From Wolfiporia cocos (Eukaryota; Basidiomycota; Agaricomycetes; Polyporales; Phaeolaceae), in contig JACCLO010000010.1 of the NCBI GenBank assembly GCA_029448655.1, positions 1,922,001 through 1,986,000 on the forward strand: DNA of 64,000 bases, written 5' to 3'. Position numbers and translations under genes: made by a program. A model generated the notes under the pieces. It saw only the letters and a list, made by a program, of their open reading frames with translations. It did no database searches and was not told where the DNA came from. Below are positions 52,620-61,804 of this stretch, piece after piece. The first letter of the stretch is position 1; each line of letters opens with the position of its first letter.

Positions 52620-52689
52620 AGCGCGAGCTTGAAGTCACACAATAAGAAGCGATAAAGCAAGACCCCTTCTCAGGTGGTCTGCAAGGGTG
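52620..52689 (-). other. ORF0-gag spacer of element D, left part
   Basis: It lies directly beyond the E 5' LTR and starts with the duplicated AGCGC. Joined with 42574-42684 it gives a spacer of about 180 nt between ORF0 and gag of D. Confidence 0.6.
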
Positions 52690-53592
52690 TTACATTTGGT
52701 GAACGGGGAACCATACATTGAGGGCATTGAGACCCCGTATAATACGTTGTATATGCTCCCTATCTACGCTAGGATATCCAGTCATAAAGTTCCCTATGAT
52801 CTTACAGTTCTTAACCAACAAGCGCATCTGCTTGTTATCGATCCGATCCATAAGGACCGCCTCGATGAAACCCTTGCATACTGTCTGGAGATCCCGTATG
52901 AGGTTGGTTACCTCGTATGTGGGATGACCGTTGCAGAGGTCGGCGTTCGCCACAATGCATGCGTACACTGGGGAAAGTACCTTAGCGGTCTCCAGGAGCG
53001 TGGGTATCACCTTGGCACCCCAATCGAACTTCTTCTCCGTACAGGAGATGTCAAATACGTTGAAGTCTCGTGGGATGTCGTAGAGGCGTCTTTCAGCCCA
53101 CTCGGCCCGCGGCAAGCGGACGAGGTCGACGATTTTTTGAAGTTCGTCGGGCGTGAGGATGCGGTTCATAAGCGACTGATCGGGGGGCGGAGGGGCGCGT
53201 AAAGCGCGGGAAGCGGCGTCGGCCTCTACATGGCGAGCTACTTCGGCTTCTTCCTCTAAGCGTCGCGCGTGGGCGCGCTTAGCAGAAAGGGCCGCGTACT
53301 CTCGCATGGCCTTGGCTTCTTCCTCCGCGATCTGCTGATTCCTTGTTTTGATGGTTGCGGGGCCGAGGCGAGGCCCGTGGTACTTGGGCTTCCGAATGAG
53401 GTCTTCGACCTCCTTTCGGCTCTTGGACGGAATGTCCCAGAGCTCCGGTTTGCCGTTGGCCGCGTTGGTAACGACCATCTTGTCCGGCATCTTGCCGGTG
53501 TCGCCCTTCTGCTTTTGTTTCTTGACGATCGGGCCGGCCCTGAGGCGCGCCTCGACCATCTTGATGGACTTCTCTTGTCGCTCGGCAGGCAT
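52690..53592 (-). CDS. ORF0 of element D: distant homologue of the B/E pre-gag protein
   Basis: 300 codons, intact, on the sense strand of D between its leader and gag. I do not recognise a family. By eye it shares landmarks with the B/E protein in the same order: a KPELWDIP motif (KLHLWEIP in E), a charged helix (IAEEEAKA), VIPTLLE, a YEVTNLIRDL stretch, RIDNKQMR, and KNCKIIGN (KKYCKQLGN in E). Similar length and position despite low identity indicate a real, selected protein. The plus-strand 171-codon frame (52687-53202) is its shadow. The gene is now separated from its gag by E. Confidence 0.75.
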   Translation of the reverse strand: MPAERQEKSIKMVEARLRAGPIVKKQKQKGDTGKMPDKMVVTNAANGKPELWDIPSKSRKEVEDLIRKPKYHGPRLGPATIKTRNQQIAEEEAKAMREYAALSAKRAHARRLEEEAEVARHVEADAASRALRAPPPPDQSLMNRILTPDELQKIVDLVRLPRAEWAERRLYDIPRDFNVFDISCTEKKFDWGAKVIPTLLETAKVLSPVYACIVANADLCNGHPTYEVTNLIRDLQTVCKGFIEAVLMDRIDNKQMRLLVKNCKIIGNFMTGYPSVDREHIQRIIRGLNALNVWFPVHQM

Positions 53593-54199
53593 GGCTGTGT
53601 AACTACGTGAGAAAGCTTGTACTACATATGTACGTAAAAAATCCGGGAACGGCCGTTCTTGATGCGGTAAGGTGTCATGTCGGTGTGTCGACGACGGCGT
53701 GCATCTCTCTCATACACGTCCGGAGTGGAAGATACAACGGGTCCCGCTTCCCTTGCGGTCCCGGTAACAGGCCAGATTAGGGTATTACACCCATGGTGGC
53801 TAGCCGCAGCGCTCCCAAACGTCCACCGCAGGCAAGCTAGCCGCCGCTAAGGAGCGGTGACCGGGAGATCCCGTTAAGGTTCAATCCCATGTGGTCATTA
53901 GGCCGGCAAGCCGGGTTTTAGTCTGGTTCCCGAAGGAACGAGGCTGTGTCCTTGCGTCTGGACAATAAACGTGTTACTAAGTAACGGGGATAGGTCTGGG
54001 GCATCGCCCATGTCTAATCCACCGCCGCCGTTCACATTAACGGCCCTTTGCAGGTGCCGCTAATAACCTATTGAATGGCTGGTCGTCGCCATGTATCCCC
54101 CAGATCCCAATACAAAAAGTACCTGTAAAGGGATAGACACCAAAACCGCCGGCCTAGAAACACAAATCCCCAGGGCCAAAAGGCCGGGGGGCGATAAAG
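53593..54199 (-). other. Leader of element D
   Basis: About 600 nt without a long frame. It is GC-rich with inverted repeats (for example ggtcccgc...cttgcggtcccgg near 53739-53762). It is shorter than the B/E leader; similarity is weak by eye. Confidence 0.5.
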
Positions 54200-54210
54200 A
54201 GAATAGTTCT
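54200..54210 (-). other. Primer-binding site of D (self-priming type)
   Basis: AGAACTATTCT on the minus strand, 2 nt after the LTR, is the exact complement of the LTR 11-mer at 54319-54329. Confidence 0.78.
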
Positions 54211-54212
54211 AA

Positions 54213-54812
54213 TGACGCAGACACTCACTTAGACTGAATATAAGTTGAGGGGCGGTGTCGATAAGAGTGTAGTGAAATAGTCAAGCAGTTGGTAAGAACA
54301 ACTAGTCGATTGTCGAGGAGAACTATTCTGAGTCTACAACGTACTCAGAGGCCAGCTTATATACATGAAGGGTAAGACCCGTAACACCGTAGGTAAGACT
54401 AGAGATACCGCAGGGCGTAGGGTTATGTACCGGTAATGGTACGACCCGAAGCTTGTGATAGTTCCTAAGGTCGCTGACTGAGCGTAAGGCTACAGCATGT
54501 GACGTGAGTTAGGCCGCTGACTGAGCGTGAGCCAGCGGCAGGTGACGCGAATCACTAGAAAGCCATGTGACGTGTGGCAACGTATGTTGTGAACTCTTTG
54601 TAGGGTCACATGCCGGAAAGATAAGATAAGTCTACAGATAAGACGAGGCGCCGTGATAGGCGCTGAGCTAACGTGCACAAGAGATAAGATAAGAGTTATC
54701 TACGAGAGTGAGATAAGATAAGACATAACGTGACTTGGAAAGCGAGTAGAACGAGCTGTAGAAAATCAGAGAAAATAGGGAAAAATAGGGAAAAATAAGA
54801 GAAACCGTGACA
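54213..54812 (-). repeat. 5' LTR of element D
   Basis: 600 bp, and the same as 35587-36186 as far as I can see. Confidence 0.94.
54319..54363 (-). promoter_or_regulatory. TATA box and self-primer of element D
   Basis: TATATAA (54363-54357) lies 34 nt upstream of AGAATAGTTCT (54329-54319), which pairs with 54200-54210. Confidence 0.72.
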
Positions 54813-55204
54813 TACTCATATCCCGATGCCGGTATATAATAATCACATGCATGGCTTACTAACGTAGCTGCAGCCACTTCCACAACATGGACCTACGGTC
54901 CAAACAAACGATCTTACTGGTGCGGCCATTACCGGCGCACATGGTCTATTGTAGTTTACAACTTAGCTGTATTAGTTATGTCTGCGCACAGACCGTCTTC
55001 ATGTTTGGCTCCCTTACTGGTAACCAAACAATGCATGTATATAAGTAGGGCTATCACTGCGGATAAGCCTTAGATTTGTTCTCTGCATTCGCACAGTTAC
55101 ATAACATCTCTGCTTGCGCCCACTAGTCTCCTCACCAACCTTCAGCAACTCCTTCAAGTCGCCTATAAGGTTATAGTGTGAGTCCCACAGTCTAGTCTGT
55201 GTCA
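54813..55204 (+). repeat. 3' LTR of element C, second part
   Basis: It resumes the C LTR with the duplicated TACTC and ends gtctagtctgtgtca at 55204. It contains TATATAAG and AGATTTGTTCT in plus orientation, as in B. Confidence 0.88.
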
Positions 55205-55617
55205 GTGACCTATAGCGATATTGCCTTGATGCTAATATTATGCTGTATGGTCGTGTTGACATTATTATGCGAGCGTGCCGCGCTCGGGTTGTCATTGTGA
55301 TCTAAGATCTTATGGCGTGGTTGGTCTAGCTTGTAAGGGCAAGACCTATGACGTAGCGGTGACGATGCTATTGTCTAGACTTCTATGACGCATTCGCAGG
55401 TGGAGGCACAGCGATGCACGTTGCCTTAGCGATGATGTCATTAGTCTTGTGACGTAGCCTTGTATAAGCTGGTCATGTGGTTGATAAGCCCAGTTAAGAG
55501 CTTGTCGTATGGCAATGGGAGTTAACCCGTAGATAACTTGTAGTTAGACGTATAAATCCCGGATAAATTGCTATAATCATAGGAAAAATACTGTAAGCCC
55601 CAGATAAATCTGTGACA
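55205..55617 (-). repeat. 5' part of an H-family LTR (target of C)
   Basis: It ends aaatctgtgaca at 55617, the minus-strand start of an H LTR. The other part, which should lie left of C, is not present next to C's truncated end. Confidence 0.75.
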
Positions 55618-55730
55618 AGTACCGTGATGCCAATAAGGACGTCACGTGCCCCCTAGTCGTGAAGTCGCTAGTTCGACTCCCGGTAAAGGCTAAAACATAT
55701 TTATTAGATCATGCCACAAAAACTGTGACA
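55618..55730. other. Short spacer between LTR remnants
   Basis: 113 nt. It holds a tRNA T-arm-like string (GTTCGACTCCCGG near 55672) but no complete cloverleaf. No gene. Confidence 0.3.
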
Positions 55731-56347
55731 CATTCCCATAGCTCCATGCTACCATCACTGGTCCCATGCAACCTCCGGGCTTCTAGTCCCAGCTCCATGC
55801 AACCTCCGTGCTTCCATCGCCAGCATTGCCCAATCTCTGAGCTGGCCACGAGGCCTCGCTCCCACGCCACAACCGGTCCGTCCATAACACTGGTTTATGA
55901 CATCACGCTCGGCCTTCTCGGCCTGAGTCATCAAGGGCCTGGCAAATAGCCAAAGTCCCTCAAGGTACCGGACTTCTGGCCTTCCATATACCCGGGCTGT
56001 GCCCGTATTCACATGCCCAACCACAAGGTAGCACCACCACACTCCTTATTCCTATTGGTCCGGCCATTACCGGCCCACCATGGTCATTGTAGAGTAGTGG
56101 ACTTAGCAGTACATGCCGTTAGGGTGCACTGACCACTCGTTTAGGGTAGGCATACTAGTTAGTAGCACATGACCTATCCCTGTACATATTTAAGACCAGA
56201 GCTAGACGCTCTGATATCTTAGTTCTATTCTTCTCGGTGTCTGCCGTAGAAGGTCATCTCACCCTGCTGCGCTTGTCTATTATCCCTCACCCCCTTGTCT
56301 GTTCCAAAGACTCATAAGGTGGTGAGTCCCACAGACAGACTGTGTCA
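55731..56347 (+). repeat. Degenerate H-related LTR
   Basis: It resembles the H LTR in its second half (gtagcacatgacc, then atatttaagac, cttagttctattcttctcgg, and cacagacagactgtgtca at the end). The start is unclear. It sits within the relic ORF0 locus. Confidence 0.55.
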
Positions 56348-56486
56348 ACAGTACAGATCCTGAAAAGGATCAAGGCCCTTCCCCGTCTACCATAGATGAG
56401 GAACTCCTGGCGATAGCATAGTAGAAATACTATCATCATTTTAACTCTGAAAAGAGTGCCAGAGAAATTATCGAAAGAAGCACCTT
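56348..56486 (+). pseudogene. Relic N: end of ORF0 and ORF0-gag spacer
   Basis: 56370-56417 translates to the decayed C-terminus of ORF0 (GPS..TIDEELLAIA, stop). It is followed by the spacer block agtagaaatactatcatc...ttaactctgaa, also found in B and E. It is interrupted at 56487 by a solo LTR. Confidence 0.65.
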
Positions 56487-57675
56487 TGACACAACTTCAC
56501 CTAGTTGTCGTCACACTAACAAGAGGGGGCCTGGGCGCAAGCTAGAGGCCTAAGGTGATATTGAAGAGGCATAGCGAGATCGGCCTAAGGGGTACCCTAA
56601 GTCCCTTGTAACGGCAGCGCCGGGCACTCAGACTAGCAAGCGTGGTAGGAGGAAGAGGGACACGCCCCAGAGTGACATTAACGAGTCTGAGGCTGTAAGG
56701 CCTCAGACGTAGGTACTGTTACGGTTATTTTGATTTTTTGAATATCGACAGAACTCACCACTGGGCGAATACAATACAGGGACTTGTTGCGCAACCAACT
56801 CCCCTGGCTACTCGTGACTCTACTGGGCGCATCCCCAGTTGTACTAGTCTGTAGGGCGCGTTTCATCTTTGGCAGATCCAACTCTGCCACCGTTTTATGT
56901 TCATCGTTTGTTAGCTGATAGATGGCGTTCAACCACCATCATTCCTATCTATCGTCTCAGGTATATCACTACATACCTATCAAATGTTTGGTACTATAGC
57001 GTAGATAGTATCGGTGACATCTGGGACGGACTTGACCCCTGAAACCCAACGTAGTATATAAACTAATGTACCTACTGTCGAGGCTCTTCAGCTCGACCTT
57101 GTTGTATAAACAAGAAGTCTTATACTCGTTCTCAAACGTAGGAAACTACGCTCAGTATTTCTCACTCGAGCAATCGAACGACTAAGTCCTCGAAGTGCAC
57201 ACTGACTTCTCGGACTTAGGCGAGTCTTATATTCTATTCGACTCGCACTTGAACAGATTATATCCTCTAACGCGTATTGGATATTAACCGATCTCCTAAG
57301 GACTTCACTTAGGACCCGAAGGCATCTAACGAGTATTTGCCTTGCATACGGCGACGTGCCTACGTGCAGAAGAACGATCTATATTCGCGACTCGAATATA
57401 CGAACGGGTATTCGACCCGTAACAGGTACTTATACATCGCAGACGTACTACGCTAGATATTGCGGCTTGCCCTAAAGGCAGGGGCCGTGCACTGTACATG
57501 TGATCGCTGCTTATGTAATGATATTGTATCCCTACATGTGATCAGTCTAGACGAGGGGAGGGGCAACGCGTATCCACTACACTACGCAGCCAGGTCATGT
57601 GATATACGGGACTTCAGTGCGTACGTTCGAGCCCAAAGGGGGCCGCACCTATATGACATGGAGAAATCCGTGACA
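56487..57675 (-). repeat. Solo LTR (family M), TSD ACCTT, itself split by a solo LTR of A
   Basis: The ends are tgacacaac (56487) and ccgtgaca (57675). The duplication acctt is at 56482-56486 and 57676-57680. Without the nested A LTR and its duplication it is about 476 bp. It is inserted between ORF0 and gag of relic N. Confidence 0.75.
56717..57424 (+). repeat. Solo LTR of element A family, TSD GGTAC
   Basis: 708 bp, the reverse complement of the A LTR with scattered substitutions. The duplication ggtac is at 56712-56716 and 57425-57429. This shows that the A family has inserted more than once here. Confidence 0.9.
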
Positions 57676-58020
57676 ACCTTCAAATCCTTTTGCATGAAAA
57701 AATTAAGTCAATGAAGTTTTACTAACCCAGATTTGACAGAAATGTCTCAATCTGAATCCACCTCCATCGCCACTCCCACCCCCGCAGGACCTTCCCGTAT
57801 GGCAGGGCTATTCAGGGCCCTGGTTGGCAAAGATGCACCAAGGCGTCTCTTCAGGTGAGCTGTACATGAGCCAAGTCAAGCTCTGCCGCCGCCAGCTGTA
57901 GAGGAGACCAATCCTCTAGACAGCCACCCAGCCAGCCCAATCCCCGGATACCCGGGACACTACTACCCGTGGATACTAGGGGCTTACGTCCCTATTGAAT
58001 TGGAGTACGCGGCTCCATCC
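57676..58020 (+). pseudogene. Relic N: gag N-terminal part
   Basis: It follows the second copy of ACCTT. An ATG at 57742 opens a frame resembling the start of the B/E gag (MSQSES..., PAGPS, then NPLDSHPASPIPGY like NPMGTRPGSPIAGY), with an in-frame stop. It is cut at 58020 by a solo LTR. Confidence 0.65.
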
Positions 58021-58430
58021 TATCACAGTACTACTTACTGTGATACTAGTCGCTATGCCTCAAGTCTATGCACTCTTGCATGTGCAGGGAGATCCCCCAG
58101 GGCGACTGGTGAGGCAGAGGCTCTAGCAGACTAGCACGCGCAATATGTAGCAGAGGCGCATTGGGCGCTATAGATGAGAATCTAAAGGATGAGGAGATGT
58201 CCTCATCCCTACCGCGTTATATACATGACGTAGCGCTTATTGTACACTAGCTACCTTGCCCTAAAGAGGGTCTGTGCGCAGAAGGCGCACAGACGTAACG
58301 CTGTAACTAAGTGACGCAGTCATGTGCTATTGTGACCGTGAGGTTACATACCCTTGTCTTATCTCTACAAGATCTTATCTACAAGTCAGGTGACTACAAA
58401 CGAAAAGGAATGCCACAACGTTCTGTGACA
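58021..58430 (-). repeat. Solo LTR, TSD CATCC, eroded end
   Basis: 410 bp. The right end is ttctgtgaca; the left end reads tatcacag instead of tgacacag. The duplication catcc is at 58016-58020 and 58431-58435. It is inserted in relic gag. Confidence 0.7.
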
Positions 58431-59162
58431 CATCCCAACTCGATCTGGAAGATGCCGAGCAACGCCTTGTCGCTGCCCTCCCCGCTAACGCCCTCCCCCG
58501 CATCCAGCCCAACATCCATGCTGCCATAATAAATCAGACAGTGGACTGAGCTATGGTGGTCAGAGACGTAAGGGAAACCTCCCTCACCAATCTCATCAAT
58601 GCTCGACTCGAGCGCATGACTAGGTGGTATGAGGAAGCACGGACCTACAGCCAAGCACTGGAGGCAATGCTCATCCGTGTCAAAAAGGAAATAGAGGAAA
58701 GGCTGGAGAAAAAGTTCATGGAAGCCCTCAGACTGGCATGTGTGGACTACATAGATCAGATTGAATACCTCGAGTCTGAATTCACCAACCGCCTAGAGAC
58801 CTTGAGCTACGAATCAAGGAAAAAACTACATTCACACAAGCCCTGGCCGGACCCGCCGCACAGGCTCCAGCCCCACCACAAGCACCACCAGCAGCACCAC
58901 CAGCAGCCGCTGCAGCACCCCTGTCATGGTCCAACGTAAAGATCCCATCATCCCCCGAATTCACCGGCTCCTCCAGCAAAGTCTCAGCCCAGGAATGGGT
59001 TGAGAAAATGGGGCTGTACTCCACTACAGCACGGGTCTATGACGACCACGACTGGATTACCCAGGCGCTGTTCTGAGTAAGCGGAGACGCTTACAAATTT
59101 TGCTCCCTCATCATCACCAAGGCCGGAAATGGTGAACCCCTTGGCACCTGGCAGGATTTCAC
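58431..59162 (+). pseudogene. Relic N: gag coiled coil and capsid part
   Basis: It continues the gag relic. The open part 58553-58939 gives INARLERMTRWYEEA... (HARLERIHERID in E) and the rest of the coiled coil. A shifted frame then gives KIPSSPEFTGSSSKVSAQEW and GNGEPLGTWQDFT. Stops and frameshifts are present. It is cut at 59163 by an H LTR. Confidence 0.75.
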
Positions 59163-60114
59163 TGTCACAGATTTATCTGGGGCTTACAGCATTCTTCCTA
59201 CGATTATAGCAATTTATCCGGGATTTATACGTCTAACTACACGATATCTATGGGTTAACTCCCATTGCCATACGACAAGCTCTTAACTGGGCTTATCAAC
59301 CACATGACCAGCTTATACAAGGCTACGTCACAAGACTAATGACATCATCGCTAAGGCAACGTGCATTGCTGTGCCTCTCTCTGCGAATGCATCATACAAG
59401 TCTAGACAATAGCAACGTCATGGCTACGTCACGTTATAAGATCTTAGATCACAATAACACCTCAGGCGCGGCACGCCTTTGCATAATAATGTCCACACAA
59501 CCAAACATCGCCACAAGGTAATGTTCTATTGGATCGGCCCCCTCAGTCCGTCCTCATGGATCGGCACTTGCCAATCCCCGGGCTTCTGCCATCACGGTGT
59601 TGCCCTCCACATGCTACGGTACCTGTTGGTCCAATAGCATAATGACCTCGGCGCCTCGCCTTGGTCGACACACCAAGACCAACCAATCGCCATTATACCG
59701 CAAGGTATCGGCATTCGGTCTTCCTCTATACCCGGGCTGCGCCCGCATTTAACAAAAATAATAATAAACCTCCTCTCCTACTATTGGTGCGGCCATTACC
59801 GGCCCACATGGCCATTGTAGATAGAATCCCAAACAAAGTAGATAAGATAAGCTTCGCCCATTGGCAAAGCCGCATAACCCGGAAAGGTAGTACTATACAG
59901 TAGCATGAGACCTCTCCGCATACATGTATTTAAGTAGGAGCCAAGCGCTCCATACTTTAGTTCTATTCTATTGTCAAACCTTGAGTGCCCAGGCGGAGTA
60001 CCATCTGTACTCCCAGTGGACTACTATCAGTAGTCCCAAGCATTCTCGGTGTCCGCCATAGAAGCACCCTCCATGCTGCTGCTGCTTTGATTACCTCCTC
60101 TCCAAGTCGCCTAT
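59163..60114 (+). repeat. H-family LTR, 3' end removed
   Basis: It starts tgtcacagatttatctgg and follows H through the TATA-like region and the cttagttctattct stretch. It is cut at 60114 by the miniature element. Confidence 0.75.
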
Positions 60115-60357
60115 TATCACAAGACGCGCAGCGGACCCAATGCAACGCGCTTATGAGTGGTGTTATAGACCACTCCCCCAAAAGGGCTACGATAACAGCT
60201 TGGCTGTTATCAAGGGTCCGGCTATATCTGCAGTTCAGATTCCCACGCTTAGCGTCTACGGGTAGCCTTGTTCAGGTTATACCCACGTATTCCCTCTGTA
60301 TACCCTAGTTAATTACTCCGTAACGTCCAGATGCCTTTACAGGTATAATCTGTGACA
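60115..60357 (-). repeat. 3' LTR of miniature element P
   Basis: 243 bp, ending aatctgtgaca; nearly identical to 60804-61046. Confidence 0.75.
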
Positions 60358-60803
60358 TTACCCCCACTTCATGGATTAACCGTCTCTGGTTAAGGAGGTA
60401 ACTAGGCTGCATCAAGCCGCCCCCGGTACTAAGTATCACTTCTACTATGCATGTGTCACGCGGTTATTTATATGTTACCCACCGGGTGACTAGTCCGGTG
60501 GTAGGGAGCCCGTCTCCCCCTTAGTTATTTTGTGACGTGTGTGCCAACCTATTGAAGGCCCGACTTAATCCCTGGATTTTGGGAGCGGGTTAAGGCTATT
60601 TAATAGTAGTTTTTACCACGCAACTTTTGACCAATCTTATCCCCGACAAGCGGGGCCCCGTGATACATGGGGGTCACGTGGTGGGTACTTTTCCCTCAGC
60701 CGTCAGTGGTTCGGAAGCGCCCCAGGCATGTGACTTATTAACGCCCCCAATTAGCGTTTGCCACTGCCCAGGTTCGAACCGGCGACCGGGTAAGCTGTTA
60801 TTA

Positions 60804-61046
60804 TATCACAAGACGCGCAGCGGACCCAATGCAACGCGCTTATGAGTGGTGTTATAGACCACTCCCCCAAAAGGGCTACGATAACAGCTTGGCTGTTATC
60901 AAGGGTCCGGCTATATCTGCAGTTCAGATCCCCACGCTTAGCGTCTACGGGTAGCCTTGTTCAGGTTATACCCACGTATTCCCTCTGTATACCCTAGTTA
61001 ATTACTCCGTAACGTCCAGATGCCTTTACAGGTATAATCTGTGACA
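60804..61046 (-). repeat. 5' LTR of miniature element P
   Basis: 243 bp. It contains the stem-like ataacagcttggctgttat near 60881-60899 and a TATA-like GATATAG (minus strand, about 60916-60910). Confidence 0.75.
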
Positions 61047-61123
61047 CTCAGGGAAACCCGCAGGTGTGACCTCCTCGGGTAGTGGGAAGGGACAGACTTC
61101 TGCAAAGAAGTCATACTCGGGGC
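61047..61123 (+). pseudogene. Relic N: gag fragment near the C-terminus
   Basis: It translates to a decayed match of the B/E gag stretch SGSGKGQASGKKPYS (here GSGKGQTSAKKSYS). The part of gag between 59162 and here, including the knuckle, is missing. It is cut at 61124 by an LTR. Confidence 0.6.
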
Positions 61124-61175
61124 TGTCACAGATCTAGGTCTGATACATTTTTCCGCTATTTTCTGCCATTTATCC

Positions 61176-61743
61176 TGTCACAAATTATTCCGTTATTAAT
61201 TAGACATCCCTCGCTATAGGTTTCATGGGCGCCGCTATGCGCGCGCGCGCTCCTCTGAGCCTCAGCCATCTCCACGCCACGTCTCATTCCGTCTAGATCA
61301 GCTGACTCAGTAGATTAGCGCTGTAGGGTAGCGCGCGTATCAGGTGCTCACTTATGGTCACATTACTTACATGTCACGTTACGTATCCTGTGATCCCTTA
61401 GTTACGGCACACAGGCCATTACATTAGGGTAGGACTTGTTGCCTCAACGTCCATGTATATAACTACGATGAGATGGGGCTTATTCCCCATCTCTAAGATT
61501 CTCGACAATGGACTAAGGTCCCCCTCTTACTATCGCTGTGATGCTCTCTGGCCCGGGGCCTTATCTCGTCTGCCTTGTCTGGGTGTCAGCAACGTTTATG
61601 TCTGGTATGCTAAGGGTATGGGTTGTCAACCATCCCCTGTTCCGCCTCTGCCTCACCACTGGCGCATCGACGTCAAGACTCGATTGCATTCGTGTATGGA
61701 TCCCCCCTGAGCCCAGGGGTCACACAGACGTAAGTCTGTGTCA
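61176..61743 (+). repeat. Solo LTR (type I), TSD TATCC
   Basis: 568 bp, from tgtcacaaattatt to aagtctgtgtca. The duplication tatcc is at 61171-61175 and 61744-61748. The 60-90 codon ORFs inside are LTR sequence. Confidence 0.88.
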
Positions 61744-61804
61744 TATCCAGTATTATTACGACAACCTACGAGTTATCCTGTACTTATCAGTACATGCCGA
61801 CATG

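Larger units (their letters stand above)
35587..54812 (-). mobile_element. Element D: ORF0-gag-pol-dUTPase chromovirus, split by E
   Basis: Its 600-bp LTRs (35587-36186, 54213-54812) look identical by eye, with TSD TACTC (35582-35586, 54813-54817). Without E (and one copy of E's target duplication) it is about 9.3 kb: leader, ORF0, gag, then pol with C-terminal dUTPase. It is a separate family from B/C/E, with diverged proteins but the same order. All its genes are open, although E now separates ORF0 from gag. Confidence 0.92.
29991..55204 (+). mobile_element. Element C: 5'-truncated inverted near-copy of B, split by nested D and E
   Basis: It begins abruptly inside gag at 29991, next to the H LTR, and lacks its 5' LTR, leader, ORF0 and half of gag. 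It runs through pol and dUTPase to a 3' LTR, which is split (35275-35586 and 54813-55204) by D. Pol carries the same 1-bp deletion as B. The right flank is a minus-strand H LTR fragment. It cannot replicate by itself. Confidence 0.85.
60115..61046 (-). mobile_element. Element P: miniature LTR element (TRIM-like, 932 bp)
   Basis: Two 243-bp direct repeats (60115-60357, 60804-61046; I see one mismatch) flank a 446-bp interior. On the minus strand the 3' repeat is preceded by GAAGTGGGGGTAA (a polypurine tract like that of E). The 5' repeat is followed by a 10-nt site (ATAACAGCTT, 60801-60792) that pairs with AAGCTGTTAT inside the repeat (60890-60881). There is no gene. The left end (tatcac) does not show the expected TG, and no target duplication is seen. 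The interior has a box-B-like GGTTCGAACC near 60770. Confidence 0.65.

Noticed and set aside
55629..55690. Possible tRNA gene
   Set aside because: A T-loop-like string is present, but the T stem does not pair, there is no D arm and the length is too short.
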